A stretch of 64,000 nucleotides of DNA from Solwaraspora sp. WMMD406 (GTDB lineage: Bacteria > Actinomycetota > Actinomycetes > Mycobacteriales > Micromonosporaceae), in assembly GCF_029626025.1 (NCBI RefSeq), contig NZ_JARUBF010000001.1, positions 1,364,001 to 1,428,000 on the forward strand, read 5' to 3'. A program made the translations under genes and the position numbers. Shown here one piece after another: positions 44,476 through 53,168 of this stretch. Numbering within the stretch: the first letter of the stretch is position 1; the number at the start of each line of letters is the position of its first letter. The notes under the pieces are model-generated. The model saw only the letters and a program-made list of their open reading frames with translations. It made no database searches and was not told where the DNA came from.

Positions 44476-46301
44476 CCACGCTTCCGGTGGCCGGGCCGGC
44501 GCAGGTCCGCCGATACACCCGTACGGTGATCCGCCGGCATCCCCGGATGCTCGCCACCGCGATCGCCCTGCACGCGGCGGCGGCGGTCGCCGGGCTGGCC
44601 GCACCGCGACTGCTCGGCGGCCTGGTCGAGGCGTTGTCCGCCGGCACCGTCGCCGCGACGGTGGACCGTACCGCGTTGGCCATCGCGGGGTTCCTGATCC
44701 TGCAGTCGGTGTTGGCCCGCTACGCGCACGTCGCCTCGTCCCGACTCGGCGAGCGGGTGCTCGCCACGCTGCGGGAGGAGTTCGTCGAGCGGGTGCTGGC
44801 CATCCCGCTGGCCACGGTGGAGCGGGCCGGCACCGGCGACCTGCTGACCCGTACCTCGCGGGACGTGTCGGCACTGTCGCGGACGGTGCGGTTCGCGGTC
44901 CCGGAGACGCTGATCGCGCTCAGTACGGCGACCTTCATCGTCGGCGCGCTGATCGTGCTCGGCCCGCTGATCGCGGTGCCCTGCCTGATCGTGGTCCCGG
45001 TGCTGTGGGCCGGCACCCGGTGGTACCTGCGGCGGGCACCCGAGGCCTACTTGCGGGAGAGCGCCGCCTACGCGGACATCACCGACGGGTTGGCGGAGAC
45101 CGTCGAGGGGGCGCGGACCGTGGAGGCGTTGCGGCAGCAGGACCGCCGCCGGCTGCGGACCGACGCCGACATCCGCCACCAGTACGCCACCGAGCGTCAC
45201 ACCTTGTGGTTGCGGACCGTCTGGTTCCCGATCATCGAGATCGGGTACGTGGTGCCGGTCGTCGCCACCCTGGTGATCGGTGGCTGGTTCTATCTGCGCG
45301 GCTGGGTCAGCCTCGGCCAGGTCACCGCCGCCGTCATCTACGTGCAGATGCTCAGCGGACCGCTGGACCGGCTGCTCAACTGGCTCGACGAGCTGCAGAT
45401 CGGCGGCGCGTCGCTGGCCCGGCTGCTCGGGGTCGCGCAGGACGACGGACCGTCGCCCGCGCCGACGGCCGCCGGGCAGTCCGGGTCGGCGGAGCCGGCC
45501 GCCGGGTCGACTGAGCCGACGACTCGATCGGCGGAACCGGTGGCCGCCCGGGATGTGCGGTTCAGCTACGTCGACGGGCACGAAGTGCTGCGCGGGGTGA
45601 CCCTGGTGCCGCGTCCGGGCGAGCGGATCGCCATCGTCGGACCGTCCGGCGCCGGCAAGTCCACTCTCGGCCGGCTGATCGCCGGTGTGCTGCGGCCCAC
45701 CGCCGGGGCGGTCACCGTCGGCGGGATGCCGCTGGCCGACCTCGGTCCCGACCAGCTGCGGTCTCGGGTCGCCCTGGTCACCCAGGAACATCATGTGTTC
45801 ATCGGTACGGTCCGGGACAACGTGGCGTTGGTCCGGCCGGACGCCACCGACGATCAGGTACGGGCTGCCCTGGCGGCGGTCGACGCCCTGGACTGGGCGA
45901 CCGAGTTGCCGGCGGGGCTGGCCACCGTGGTCGGTGCGGGTGGGCATCCGCTGTCGGCGGCGCAGGCGCAGCAGCTGGCGCTGGCCCGGCTCGTGTTGGC
46001 CGATCCGCAGACGTTGGTGCTGGACGAGGCGACCTCGCTGATCGATCCGCGTACCGCCCGGCAGTTGGAGCGGTCGCTGGCCGCGGTGCTGCACGGGCGG
46101 ACGGTGATCGCGATCGCCCACCGGCTGTTCTCCGCCCACGACGCCGACCGGATCGCGGTCGTGGAGGACGGTCTGATCAGCGAGCTGGGTTCGCACGACG
46201 AGCTGGTCGCCGCCGGTGGCTCGTACGCCGCGCTGTGGCGGTCCTGGCACGGTGCGGACGTCACCACCGCTGCGGCCACCACCACCGGCCCGCGCGGCTG
46301 A
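44472..46301 (+). CDS. ABC exporter half-transporter with intact Walker motifs (subunit B)
   Basis: A 609-residue half-exporter: six helices in the first 320 residues, a Pro/Ala/Ser-rich linker (about 335-360) and a nucleotide-binding domain. Walker A GPSGAGKSTLGRL (about 390), Walker B LVLDEATSLID and the H-loop IAIAHRL are intact, but the signature is LSAAQAQQLALAR instead of LSGGQ. With subunit A this gives one good site (B Walker plus A signature) and one dead site (A Walker plus B signature). The substrate is unknown; the stop codon lies in a 15-bp degenerate repeat. Confidence 0.93.
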   Translation: MTTLPVAGPAQVRRYTRTVIRRHPRMLATAIALHAAAAVAGLAAPRLLGGLVEALSAGTVAATVDRTALAIAGFLILQSVLARYAHVASSRLGERVLATLREEFVERVLAIPLATVERAGTGDLLTRTSRDVSALSRTVRFAVPETLIALSTATFIVGALIVLGPLIAVPCLIVVPVLWAGTRWYLRRAPEAYLRESAAYADITDGLAETVEGARTVEALRQQDRRRLRTDADIRHQYATERHTLWLRTVWFPIIEIGYVVPVVATLVIGGWFYLRGWVSLGQVTAAVIYVQMLSGPLDRLLNWLDELQIGGASLARLLGVAQDDGPSPAPTAAGQSGSAEPAAGSTEPTTRSAEPVAARDVRFSYVDGHEVLRGVTLVPRPGERIAIVGPSGAGKSTLGRLIAGVLRPTAGAVTVGGMPLADLGPDQLRSRVALVTQEHHVFIGTVRDNVALVRPDATDDQVRAALAAVDALDWATELPAGLATVVGAGGHPLSAAQAQQLALARLVLADPQTLVLDEATSLIDPRTARQLERSLAAVLHGRTVIAIAHRLFSAHDADRIAVVEDGLISELGSHDELVAAGGSYAALWRSWHGADVTTAAATTTGPRG

Positions 46302-46352
46302 CCGCTGCGCGGCTGGCCAGTGTGGGGCTGACCAGTGTGCGGCTAACCGGTG
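46297..46352 (+). repeat. 15-bp degenerate tandem repeat spanning the exporter stop
   Basis: Units GCTGACCGCTGCGCG, GCTGGCCAGTGTGGG, GCTGACCAGTGTGCG and a partial GCTAACCGGTG follow head to tail. The first contains the stop of subunit B and the last reaches the stop of the convergent ROK gene (46343-46345). Confidence 0.8.
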
Positions 46353-47554
46353 GTGGCGTCGAGGGGGTCGGCGAGCAGCCGTTCGAAGGCGAGTTCGGCG
46401 GCGCCGATCAGCGCCGCGTCGTCGCCGAGCTTCGGCGTCCGCAGCCGGACGTGTTCCCGGCAGGCCGGCAGCGCGTTGGAGTTGAGCCGGCTGCGGACGT
46501 GTGCGGCCGCCGCCAGGTAGACGTCGCGCAGCGTTCCGCCGAAGATCACCGTCTCCGGGTTGAAGATGTTGACCAGGTTGGCGACGCCGAAGCCGAGCCA
46601 GTCGCCGACCTGGCGGATGGCGAGTTGCGCGCTGCTGTCGCCCCGGTCGGCGGCGTCGACGACGGCCAGCACCGCCTCCCGGCCGACCGCCCCGGTCCGC
46701 CCGGCGGCCCGTACCAGGGCGTGTTCGCCGATCTCGGTTTCCCAGCAGCCACGGGATCCGCACAGGCAGGGCCGGCCACCGGGGTGCACCACCATGTGGC
46801 CGACCTCCCCGCCGTACCCGCCGTGGCCGGTGACCCGGCGTCCGCCGGCGATGATGCCGGCCCCGACGCCGACGTCGCCGTACAGGTAGACGACGTTGTC
46901 GCAGGCGACCGCCGCGCCCCGGGCGTGTTCGGCCAGCGCGCACAGGTCCGACACGTTGCCGACCAGCACGCCCCGGTCGTTGCCGAACGCTTCGGTCAAC
47001 GTCGGCCCGAGCGCCTCGGCCAGCGCCGGGCCGAGCGGTTCGTCGACCCAGCCCATCGTCGGCCCGAGCCGGACCATGCCGTCGTCGCGGCGGACCATCC
47101 CGCAGACCGCGACCGCGCTGCCGACCAGGACCGACCCGGCCGGTACGGCCTGGTGCAGTTCCTTGACGAACCCGGCGAGCGGGCCGACCGACTCGGCGGC
47201 CAGGGTGCCTCTGGGCCGGTCGGCGGTCCGCTGGTCGAGGATCCGGCCGCCCAACCCGACCCGGGCCGCCCGCAGCTGGTCGACCTCGATGCTCAGCGCG
47301 TACGCGTACACCCGCTGTGACTCGGGCCGGACGACCAGCGATGGTCGTCCGGCCCGCCCGGTTTCCCGCCCGCCGCCTTCGCTGACCAGGCCGGCGGCGG
47401 CCAGGTCGGCGGTGAGTGCGCCGATGGTGCTGCGGTTGAGGCCGAGGGCGGTGGTCAGTTCCGCCCGGGAGGTGGCGCCGTGCAGGTGTACGTGGCGGAG
47501 GAGCGCACCGAGGTTCTGCCGGCGGATCTCGTCCTGGCTGGGCCCTGCCCGCAT
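46343..47554 (-). CDS. ROK-family transcriptional repressor (XylR-like)
   Basis: A 403-residue repressor. Residues about 10-65 form a winged helix (EIRRQNLGALLRHVHLHG; TTALGLNRSTIGALTADLAA). The rest is a ROK sugar-kinase-like domain: GVGVGAGIIAGG, GEVGHMVVHPGGRPC and the zinc motif CLCGSRGCWETEIG. ROK repressors of this type usually bind the transported sugar or its phosphate and control an adjacent ABC importer, here the three genes encoded directly upstream on the same strand (47574-50845). Confidence 0.92.
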   Translation of the reverse strand: MRAGPSQDEIRRQNLGALLRHVHLHGATSRAELTTALGLNRSTIGALTADLAAAGLVSEGGGRETGRAGRPSLVVRPESQRVYAYALSIEVDQLRAARVGLGGRILDQRTADRPRGTLAAESVGPLAGFVKELHQAVPAGSVLVGSAVAVCGMVRRDDGMVRLGPTMGWVDEPLGPALAEALGPTLTEAFGNDRGVLVGNVSDLCALAEHARGAAVACDNVVYLYGDVGVGAGIIAGGRRVTGHGGYGGEVGHMVVHPGGRPCLCGSRGCWETEIGEHALVRAAGRTGAVGREAVLAVVDAADRGDSSAQLAIRQVGDWLGFGVANLVNIFNPETVIFGGTLRDVYLAAAAHVRSRLNSNALPACREHVRLRTPKLGDDAALIGAAELAFERLLADPLDATTG

Positions 47555-47573
47555 CGGTCCGTCGTCTCCGGGG

Positions 47574-48830
47574 TCAACGGGATCCGGTGGCGGCCCGGCG
47601 GCGCGACAGCGCGTCGACGCTGGCTGCCAGCAGCAGTACCAGTCCGGTGAACACGAACTTCACCCCGGAGCTGACGTTCATCAGCGCCATGCCGTTTTCG
47701 ATGACGGCGACCACGGCACCGCCGAGGACCGCGTCGAGGACCCGGCCTTTGCCGCCGAAGAGGCTGGTGCCGCCGATCACCGCCGCGCCGACGGCGAACA
47801 GCAGCACGTTGCTGCCGCCGGTGTTGGCGTCGACCGAGTTGCTCCGGCTGGCGGCGACGATGCCGCCGACGGCAGCCATCGAGGAGCAGATCATGAACGC
47901 GGAGATCCGGATCCGGTCGACGTTGATGCCGGCCCGGCGGGCCGCCTCGCGGTTGCCGCCGACGGCGTAGATGTGCCGGCCGTAGGCGGTGCGCCGGAGC
48001 ACGAACGTCCAGAAGATCAGCAGTACGACGATGATCGGCACCACGATCGGCACCCCGCGCAGTGAGGTGAGCAGCGGGTTGACGCTGCGTTCCTGGTTGA
48101 GGATGTAGACGGCGGCGCCGGCGACCGCGATCAGTACGCCGATCCGGGCCAGCACGACCACCATCGGGTCGGTGACCAGGCCCTTGGCGGAGCGGCTGCG
48201 GTAGCGCAGCAGCTGGATCAGCGCGAACCCGGCCACGCCGACGCCGAAGATCGCCCAGCCGACGAGCGGTGGGACGTTACGGTTGACGATCGCGATCAGG
48301 ACGTCGTCGCGCAGCGAGATGTTCGTCCCGCCTTTGATCAGCAGCAGCACGAGGCCCTGGAAGGCGAGGAACGCGGCGAGGGTGACCACGAACGACGGGA
48401 TGCCGACCTTGGCAACGAGGATGCCGAGTGTGGTGCCGATCAGGGTGCCGGTGGCGATCGCCGCGAGAACGGCCACGTACCAGGGCAGTCCCATCTCGGT
48501 GGAGACGACCGCCAGGATCGCGGCGCAGACGCCGCTGGCGAAGCCGGCGGACAGGTCGATCTCGCCGAGCAGCAGGACGAAGATCAGTCCCATCGCGATC
48601 AGGATGACCGCGCCGCCTTGGATGAACAGGTTGGCGAAGTTGCCGGCGGTGAAGAAGTTGGGCCGCACGATCGAGAAGACGGTGCAGAGCACGACGAGGC
48701 CGAGGATGGCCGGCAGCGCGCCGAGGTCGCCGCCGCGGACCCGTGAGAAGTAGTTGCGCAGGTGTTCGCCGACGCCGGAGGACGCGGCCGGGGCGGCGGG
48801 CCGCTGGGCTGTCGTGGTGGCGGTGCTCAT
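47574..48830 (-). CDS. Sugar ABC transporter permease, XylH/RbsC type
   Basis: A 418-residue permease with 10-12 hydrophobic segments (AILGLVVLCTVFSIVRPNF; AVILIAMGLIFVLLLGEIDLS; VVTLAAFLAFQGLVLLL). GEIDLSAGFASGVCAAI and GGTSLFGGKGRVLDAVLGG are typical of the BPD_transp_2 family for ribose/xylose. It couples to the ATPase gene by an ATGA overlap (ATPase stop at 48829-48827, permease ATG at 48830-48828). The substrate is likely xylose or a related pentose, inferred from the binding protein. Confidence 0.93.
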   Translation of the reverse strand: MSTATTTAQRPAAPAASSGVGEHLRNYFSRVRGGDLGALPAILGLVVLCTVFSIVRPNFFTAGNFANLFIQGGAVILIAMGLIFVLLLGEIDLSAGFASGVCAAILAVVSTEMGLPWYVAVLAAIATGTLIGTTLGILVAKVGIPSFVVTLAAFLAFQGLVLLLIKGGTNISLRDDVLIAIVNRNVPPLVGWAIFGVGVAGFALIQLLRYRSRSAKGLVTDPMVVVLARIGVLIAVAGAAVYILNQERSVNPLLTSLRGVPIVVPIIVVLLIFWTFVLRRTAYGRHIYAVGGNREAARRAGINVDRIRISAFMICSSMAAVGGIVAASRSNSVDANTGGSNVLLFAVGAAVIGGTSLFGGKGRVLDAVLGGAVVAVIENGMALMNVSSGVKFVFTGLVLLLAASVDALSRRRAATGSR

Positions 48831-49633
48831 CGGTCGGCTCCCGGTCCGGTGGTGGCGGTGTACTCGGCGCCGTTGTCGGCGGGCAGGCCGAGCTGACCGC
48901 TGCGACCGGCGGTGATCAGTTCCACGATCTGTGCGTGGGTGATCTCGGTGCTGCGTACCTGGGCGACCATCTGGCCGAGGTACAGCGCGGCGATCCGGTC
49001 GGATACGGCGAAGACGTCGTTCATGTTGTGCGAGATCAGCACGACGGCGAGGCCGTTGTCGGCGAGCCGGCGGACCAGTTCCAGCACCTGGGCGGTCTGC
49101 GCGACGCCGAGCGCGGCGGTGGGCTCGTCGAGGATGACGACCTTGCTGTTCCAGAGCACCGCCTTGGCGATGGCGACGGTCTGGCGTTGGCCACCGGAGA
49201 GGCTGGCGACGAGTTGGCGCAGCGACTTGACGGTTCGTACGGACAGACCGGCGAGGGTGTCGGCGGCCATCTGTTCCATGGTGGTCTCGTCGAGCACGAG
49301 CCCGGAGCGCTTTTCGCGGCCCAGGAACATGTTCTGCACGATGTCGAGGTTGTCGCAGAGCGCGAGGTCCTGGTAGACGACCTCGATGCCGTGCGACGCG
49401 GCGTCACGCGGGTTGTGGATGTGCACCCGGTGGCCGTTGACCAGGACTTCGCCACCGTCGATCGGGTGGATGCCGCTGATGCATTTGACCAGGGTGGATT
49501 TGCCGGCACCGTTGTCGCCGACGAGCGCGGTGACCTCGCCGGGATGGACGTCGAAGTCGACGTCGCGCAGCACCTGGACGGGACCGAAGTTCTTGTTGAT
49601 CCCGCGCAGTTGCAGCAGAGGGGTCGCGGACAC
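48827..49633 (-). CDS. Sugar ABC transporter ATP-binding protein (single-domain)
   Basis: A 268-residue ATPase: ATPLLQLRGINKNFGPVQVL, Walker A GDNGAGKSTLVKC, signature LSGGQRQTVAIAKA, Walker B VVILDEPTAALGVAQT and H-loop VVLISHNMNDVF. XylG and RbsA normally carry two fused ATPase domains (about 500 residues); here there is one, so the importer probably uses a homodimer. GTG 49633 has AAGGAG 9 bases upstream. A large hairpin lies between this gene and the binding-protein gene. Confidence 0.93.
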   Translation of the reverse strand: MSATPLLQLRGINKNFGPVQVLRDVDFDVHPGEVTALVGDNGAGKSTLVKCISGIHPIDGGEVLVNGHRVHIHNPRDAASHGIEVVYQDLALCDNLDIVQNMFLGREKRSGLVLDETTMEQMAADTLAGLSVRTVKSLRQLVASLSGGQRQTVAIAKAVLWNSKVVILDEPTAALGVAQTAQVLELVRRLADNGLAVVLISHNMNDVFAVSDRIAALYLGQMVAQVRSTEITHAQIVELITAGRSGQLGLPADNGAEYTATTGPGADR

Positions 49634-49679
49634 GGGTGGGTCTCCTTCGTCGGGGGTGTCCGTCCAGGCGGTGCCGCTG

Positions 49680-49726
49680 CCACGGGTGCCACCTGGTGGG
49701 TCGGACCTGCCAGGTGGCACCCGTGG
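49680..49726 (-). promoter_or_regulatory. Intercistronic hairpin between binding-protein and ATPase genes
   Basis: CCACGGGTGCCACCTGG (49680-49696) pairs perfectly with 49710-49726 around a 13-base loop. It can shield the binding-protein mRNA or attenuate transcription so that more binding protein than ATPase is made, as known for many sugar importers. Confidence 0.75.
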
Positions 49727-49756
49727 TCGGCAGCCGGTCGGGCCGGCGCGCCGGGA

Positions 49757-50845
49757 TCAGCTGATGCCGGCCTCGGCGCAGAGCGTGGCGTACTCGTCGA
49801 CGCAGAGTTCCTCGGCGGTCACGTACCCGTCGTCCACGACGTCCTTCACGTTGTCCTGGTAGATGGCCTGCGGAGCGAGCAGGACCGCCGGCACCTCACG
49901 GTTGGTCTCGGTGTCGACGACGGTCTGCGAGGTCTCCTTGCGCTCGCCGTTGGCCAGCCCGATCGCCAGGTCGGCGGCGGCCTGCGCCTCGGCCTTGATC
50001 GCCTTGTAGACGGTCATGCACTGGTCGCCGGCGAGGATGTTCTGCAGGCCCTGCGGCGTGGCGTCCTGCCCGGTGACCGGGACCTGGCCGTTGAGCTGGT
50101 TGCGCTTGAGTACCGAGATCGCCGCGTTGCCTAGGCCGTCGTTGGCGGCCAGCACGCCGTCGATCTCGCCGCCGGTCTGGGTCAGCATCTGCTCGAAGAT
50201 GGTGGCGGCCTGGGTGTTGTCCCAGTCCGGCACCCATTGGTCCGGGCCCTTGGTGTATTCGCCGGACTCGTACAGCGGGTCGAGCACGCCGTCGTAGCCG
50301 GCTTTGAACAGGGTGGCGTTGTTGTCGGTCTGCGAGCCGTTGAGGGTGGCGATCGTCGGGTTCTGCACGCCGGCGTCGGTCAGGCACTTGACCAGGCCTT
50401 CGCCCTGCAGGGTGCCGACGGCTTCGTTGTCGAAGCTGACGTAGTACTCGGCGGAGCCGCCGAGGGTGAGCCGGTCGTAGTCGATGGTGGAGACGCCCTG
50501 CTGCTTGGCCTTGTCGAGGACGGCCTTGCCGGTGCCGGAGTCGAGATTGACGATCATGAGGACGGTGACCCCGTCGGTGATCATCTGGTCGGCGATCGTC
50601 TGGAACTGGGCCTTGTCGCCCTGAGCGTTCTGGATGACGTGATCGACGTTGGCGGCCTCGAACGCTTCCTCCAGGAAGCGCCGGTCAGCGGTCTCCCACC
50701 GGTCGGAGGAGGCGCTGTCCGGCAGGATCACGCCGATCTTGGGCGTGGGCGCGCTGGTGTCGGTGCCGGTGTCATCGCCGCAGGCGGTCAGGCCACCGGC
50801 GAGCAGTACGCCGACGGCTGCGGTGCTGAGGATCCCTTTGCGCAT
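49757..50845 (-). CDS. Xylose-type sugar-binding lipoprotein (XylF-like)
   Basis: A 362-residue binding protein with lipoprotein signal ILSTAAVGVLLAGGLTAC. The mature part has KIGVILPDSASSDRWETADR, VIQNAQGDKAQFQTIADQM, DYDRLTLGGSAEYYVSFDN, AANDGLGNAAISVLKRNQ and GQDATPQGLQNILAGDQCM, as in D-xylose-binding proteins. ATG 50845 has AAAGGA upstream. It is the first gene of the importer operon and is preceded by a ROK-type operator overlapping the promoter. Confidence 0.93.
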   Translation of the reverse strand: MRKGILSTAAVGVLLAGGLTACGDDTGTDTSAPTPKIGVILPDSASSDRWETADRRFLEEAFEAANVDHVIQNAQGDKAQFQTIADQMITDGVTVLMIVNLDSGTGKAVLDKAKQQGVSTIDYDRLTLGGSAEYYVSFDNEAVGTLQGEGLVKCLTDAGVQNPTIATLNGSQTDNNATLFKAGYDGVLDPLYESGEYTKGPDQWVPDWDNTQAATIFEQMLTQTGGEIDGVLAANDGLGNAAISVLKRNQLNGQVPVTGQDATPQGLQNILAGDQCMTVYKAIKAEAQAAADLAIGLANGERKETSQTVVDTETNREVPAVLLAPQAIYQDNVKDVVDDGYVTAEELCVDEYATLCAEAGIS

Positions 50846-51010
50846 CGCACGGGTCCTTTCAGGGGTGATGTTCGCGTTCAAGGGGCTTTGGACTATCAGG
50901 TGCGGTTCGGGGCGTTTCTGCTGCGTCACTGTGCGTTTCGGTGGTGACGGGCTCCGGAACCCGTCGGGCGACGGCGTCGACCAGGGTCATCGGCCGCTCT
51001 TCGTACTTTT

Positions 51011-51031
51011 GTTGTGTCCGGCAACGTATTA
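51011..51031 (-). promoter_or_regulatory. Promoter and ROK-type operator of the sugar importer
   Basis: Read on the minus strand, TAATAC (51031-51026) is a good -10 box, with TCTTGT 17 bases upstream. Directly after it comes GTTG-N7-CAAC (51025-51011), where transcription would start. A repressor bound there would block initiation. Confidence 0.55.
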
Positions 51032-51072
51032 GGAGTGTGGCGTCCAGCACAAGACCGTAGAGCTCACCAGTT

Positions 51073-51100
51073 TTGTTGCCAGCGATAACAATTCGGCAAC
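51073..51100. promoter_or_regulatory. Second ROK-type operator candidate
   Basis: TTGTT-N9-AACAA (51073-51091) and the overlapping GTTGCC-N14-GGCAAC (51075-51100) form nested inverted repeats about 60 bp from the first site. Both share TTTTGTTG. DNA looping between the two sites is possible. The rest of the 50846-51171 gap shows no gene. Confidence 0.45.
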
Positions 51101-51171
51101 GTGGCAGACATCTGCCCGTCGCCCGCCTGCCAGCCGACCAGAGATCGGCAGCGGATCCACCGCGTCTACGG

Positions 51172-51651
51172 TCAGTGGCCGGAGATCGGGGCCGATCGGG
51201 CACCGGTCAGCGCGACGAGGTCGCCGGGAGCCAGGCTCAGCTGCAGTCCCCGCCGGCCGGCCGAGACGTAGATCTCGGCGAGGGCTTCGGCCGAGGAATC
51301 CAGCACCGTCGGCAGGAGCTTGCGCTGCCCGAGCGGACTGATCCCGCCCCGGACGTACCCGGTGGTCCGTTCGGCCACGGACCGGTCGGCCAGCAGAGCG
51401 CGCTTGCCACCGAGCGCCGCGGCGAGCGCCTTGAGGTCCAGCTCCCCGGTGACCGGCACGATGCCGACCGCCAGCGCTCCGTCGACCTGCGCGACGAGCG
51501 TCTTGAATACCCGGTCCGCGTCGACCCCGAGTGCGGCGGCCACCGCCGCGCCGTAGTCCGGCGTGTCCGGCGACACCTGGTACGGATGCAGGCGGAAGGC
51601 GATCCGTCGTTTGGTCAGCAGTGCCGTCGCCGGGGTAGCCGTGCCTGCCAT
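51172..51651 (-). CDS. ybaK: YbaK/EbsC-type aminoacyl-tRNA deacylase
   Basis: A 159-residue YbaK-family protein that hydrolyses misacylated Cys-tRNA(Pro) in studied relatives. It has AFRLHPYQVSPDTPDYG, VFKTLVAQVDGALAVGIVP with the conserved Lys, and RTTGYVRGGISPLGQRKLLP, the characteristic glycine-rich loop. The length is normal. It lies 11 bp after the methyltransferase gene on the same strand. Confidence 0.94.
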   Translation of the reverse strand: MAGTATPATALLTKRRIAFRLHPYQVSPDTPDYGAAVAAALGVDADRVFKTLVAQVDGALAVGIVPVTGELDLKALAAALGGKRALLADRSVAERTTGYVRGGISPLGQRKLLPTVLDSSAEALAEIYVSAGRRGLQLSLAPGDLVALTGARSAPISGH

Positions 51652-51662
51652 GGCGTCGGACT

Positions 51663-52973
51663 CTACCGGCCCGTTGGCTCGTGCGTCCCGTCGATGTCCG
51701 GTGGGGAGAGGTCCGCCGGGCGGGCGAGGATGGCGGTGGGCGCACCGTCGATCCGGGTGAGCACCAGCGTGGCCGCGTCACCGCCGCCGGACCCCGGCCG
51801 AATCCGCAGGTCCCGACGGAGCTGGGCCGGGTCCAGCGCCGAACCGCGTTTGAGGATCTCCAGCCGCGTGACGCCCCGCTCGCGCAGCAGCGCCCGGAGC
51901 CGCTTCAACGAAAACGGCAGGACGTCGGTGATCTCCAGACAGCGGCCGTACGGGGTCGGTACCGCGGTGTCGGCGTAGACGTAGGCGATCGAGGCGTCGG
52001 CGAGGGCCCCGTCGACCGTCGCGGCGAACGCGGCGACCAGGTGGGCCCGGATCACACTGCCGTCCGGGTCGTACAGGTAGCGGCTCCCGTCCTGCTGGTG
52101 GCCGTGCACCGGCCGGACCGGCACCGGTTCCGTACCGTCGCCGGTCAGCTCGACCGCCGCGCGGCCGGTGCGCAACAGGGTGGCCCGGCGAGCGACCTGC
52201 GCCAGCGGCCCGCACCACAGCGCGGCCTCGACCAGGTCTCGGTCGACGCTGACCCATTCGGCCTCGGCACCGGCGGGAATCAGGGCGTGGTCGACGCCGG
52301 GCGCCACCTTCACCACCGTTCGGGGCACCCGCTCGACCAGCGCCTGGACGAAATCCCACGGCGGGGAGTAGCTCTTCGGGTCGAACGTTCGCCGACCGGT
52401 GGCCGAGCGTCGGGCCGGGTCGCAGAAGACCGCGTCGTGGCCGGCGACGTCGACGGTGGTCGCGTCGGCGCAGACGACCGTCACCCGGTCGGCGACTCCG
52501 GCGGCCCGCGCGTTGGCCGCCGCCAGCGCGGCGGTGCCGGGGTCGGCGTCCACCGCGTACACGCGGATGCCGGCGCGGGCGGCGGCGAGGGTGTCCGCGC
52601 CGAGACCGCAACCGAGGTCGGCGAGGGTGCGCACGCCGGCAGCGCGCAACCTGGCGGCCCGCCGGTTCGCGACCACCGCCCGGGTGGCCTGCTCCAGGCC
52701 GGCTCGGGTGAAGAACATCCGGGCGGCGTCGGGTCCGAACTTGCCGACCGCGCGGCGCCGCAGGTCGGCCTGGGTCAACGCGGCGGCGGCGAGGTCCGCG
52801 CCGATCCCGGTGGCGCGCAGGGCGGCGGCCGCCGCGAGCGGGTCGGCGCCGGCCGGCCCGGCGGTGATCTCCGCCGCGCTGACCAGGGCGGCTTCGCCGT
52901 CCGGGGTACGCAGGGCGGCCAGTTGGTCCGGGTGCACCGCGACATTGTCCACGCTCGGCCATCCGGCTAGCAC
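51663..52973 (-). CDS. Class I SAM-dependent methyltransferase, THUMP-like domain type
   Basis: A 436-residue protein. The SAM-binding motif I is TLADLGCGLGADTLAAA, acidic motif II is VYAVDADPGTAALAAANA and motif IV is AVFCDPARRSATGRR. The C-terminal part (EITDVLPFSLKRLRALLRER; LEILKRGSALDPAQLRRDLR) matches the THUMP-like region of predicted rRNA/tRNA methyltransferases in actinomycetes. The start is uncertain: GTG 52973 lies inside a CIRCE element, and GTG 52952 (seven codons later) is plausible. If the first is used, HrcA could affect this gene as well as groES. Confidence 0.88.
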   Translation of the reverse strand: MLAGWPSVDNVAVHPDQLAALRTPDGEAALVSAAEITAGPAGADPLAAAAALRATGIGADLAAAALTQADLRRRAVGKFGPDAARMFFTRAGLEQATRAVVANRRAARLRAAGVRTLADLGCGLGADTLAAARAGIRVYAVDADPGTAALAAANARAAGVADRVTVVCADATTVDVAGHDAVFCDPARRSATGRRTFDPKSYSPPWDFVQALVERVPRTVVKVAPGVDHALIPAGAEAEWVSVDRDLVEAALWCGPLAQVARRATLLRTGRAAVELTGDGTEPVPVRPVHGHQQDGSRYLYDPDGSVIRAHLVAAFAATVDGALADASIAYVYADTAVPTPYGRCLEITDVLPFSLKRLRALLRERGVTRLEILKRGSALDPAQLRRDLRIRPGSGGGDAATLVLTRIDGAPTAILARPADLSPPDIDGTHEPTGR

Positions 52974-52993
52974 TCCGTACGGTCGACTGCTAA
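52967..52993. promoter_or_regulatory. CIRCE element (HrcA operator), upstream copy
   Basis: CTAGCACTC-N9-GACTGCTAA matches the consensus TTAGCACTC-N9-GAGTGCTAA at 16 of 18 positions. It overlaps the start region of the divergent methyltransferase gene. Confidence 0.88.
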
Positions 52994-53000
52994 TCTGCGA

Positions 53001-53027
53001 TTAGCACTCTCGGACCGAGGGTGCCAG
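53001..53027. promoter_or_regulatory. CIRCE-like element, downstream copy
   Basis: TTAGCACTC (perfect left arm) -N9-GGGTGCCAG (6 of 9 matches on the right arm). It lies 7 bp after the first CIRCE; centre-to-centre distance is 34 bp, about three helical turns. Both lie upstream of groES. Confidence 0.72.
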
Positions 53028-53168
53028 CCCGCCGGCCCACGCCGGAGGGCGAAACGCCAGGCGGACCGGCACCCGCGACGACGGACCCGCCCGGTGGCAT
53101 GAGGCAGATTGACGCCGGTTGCTCCGTGTGACCGGCACCAAAACCAGATACCCCAGGAGGGTATGCCC

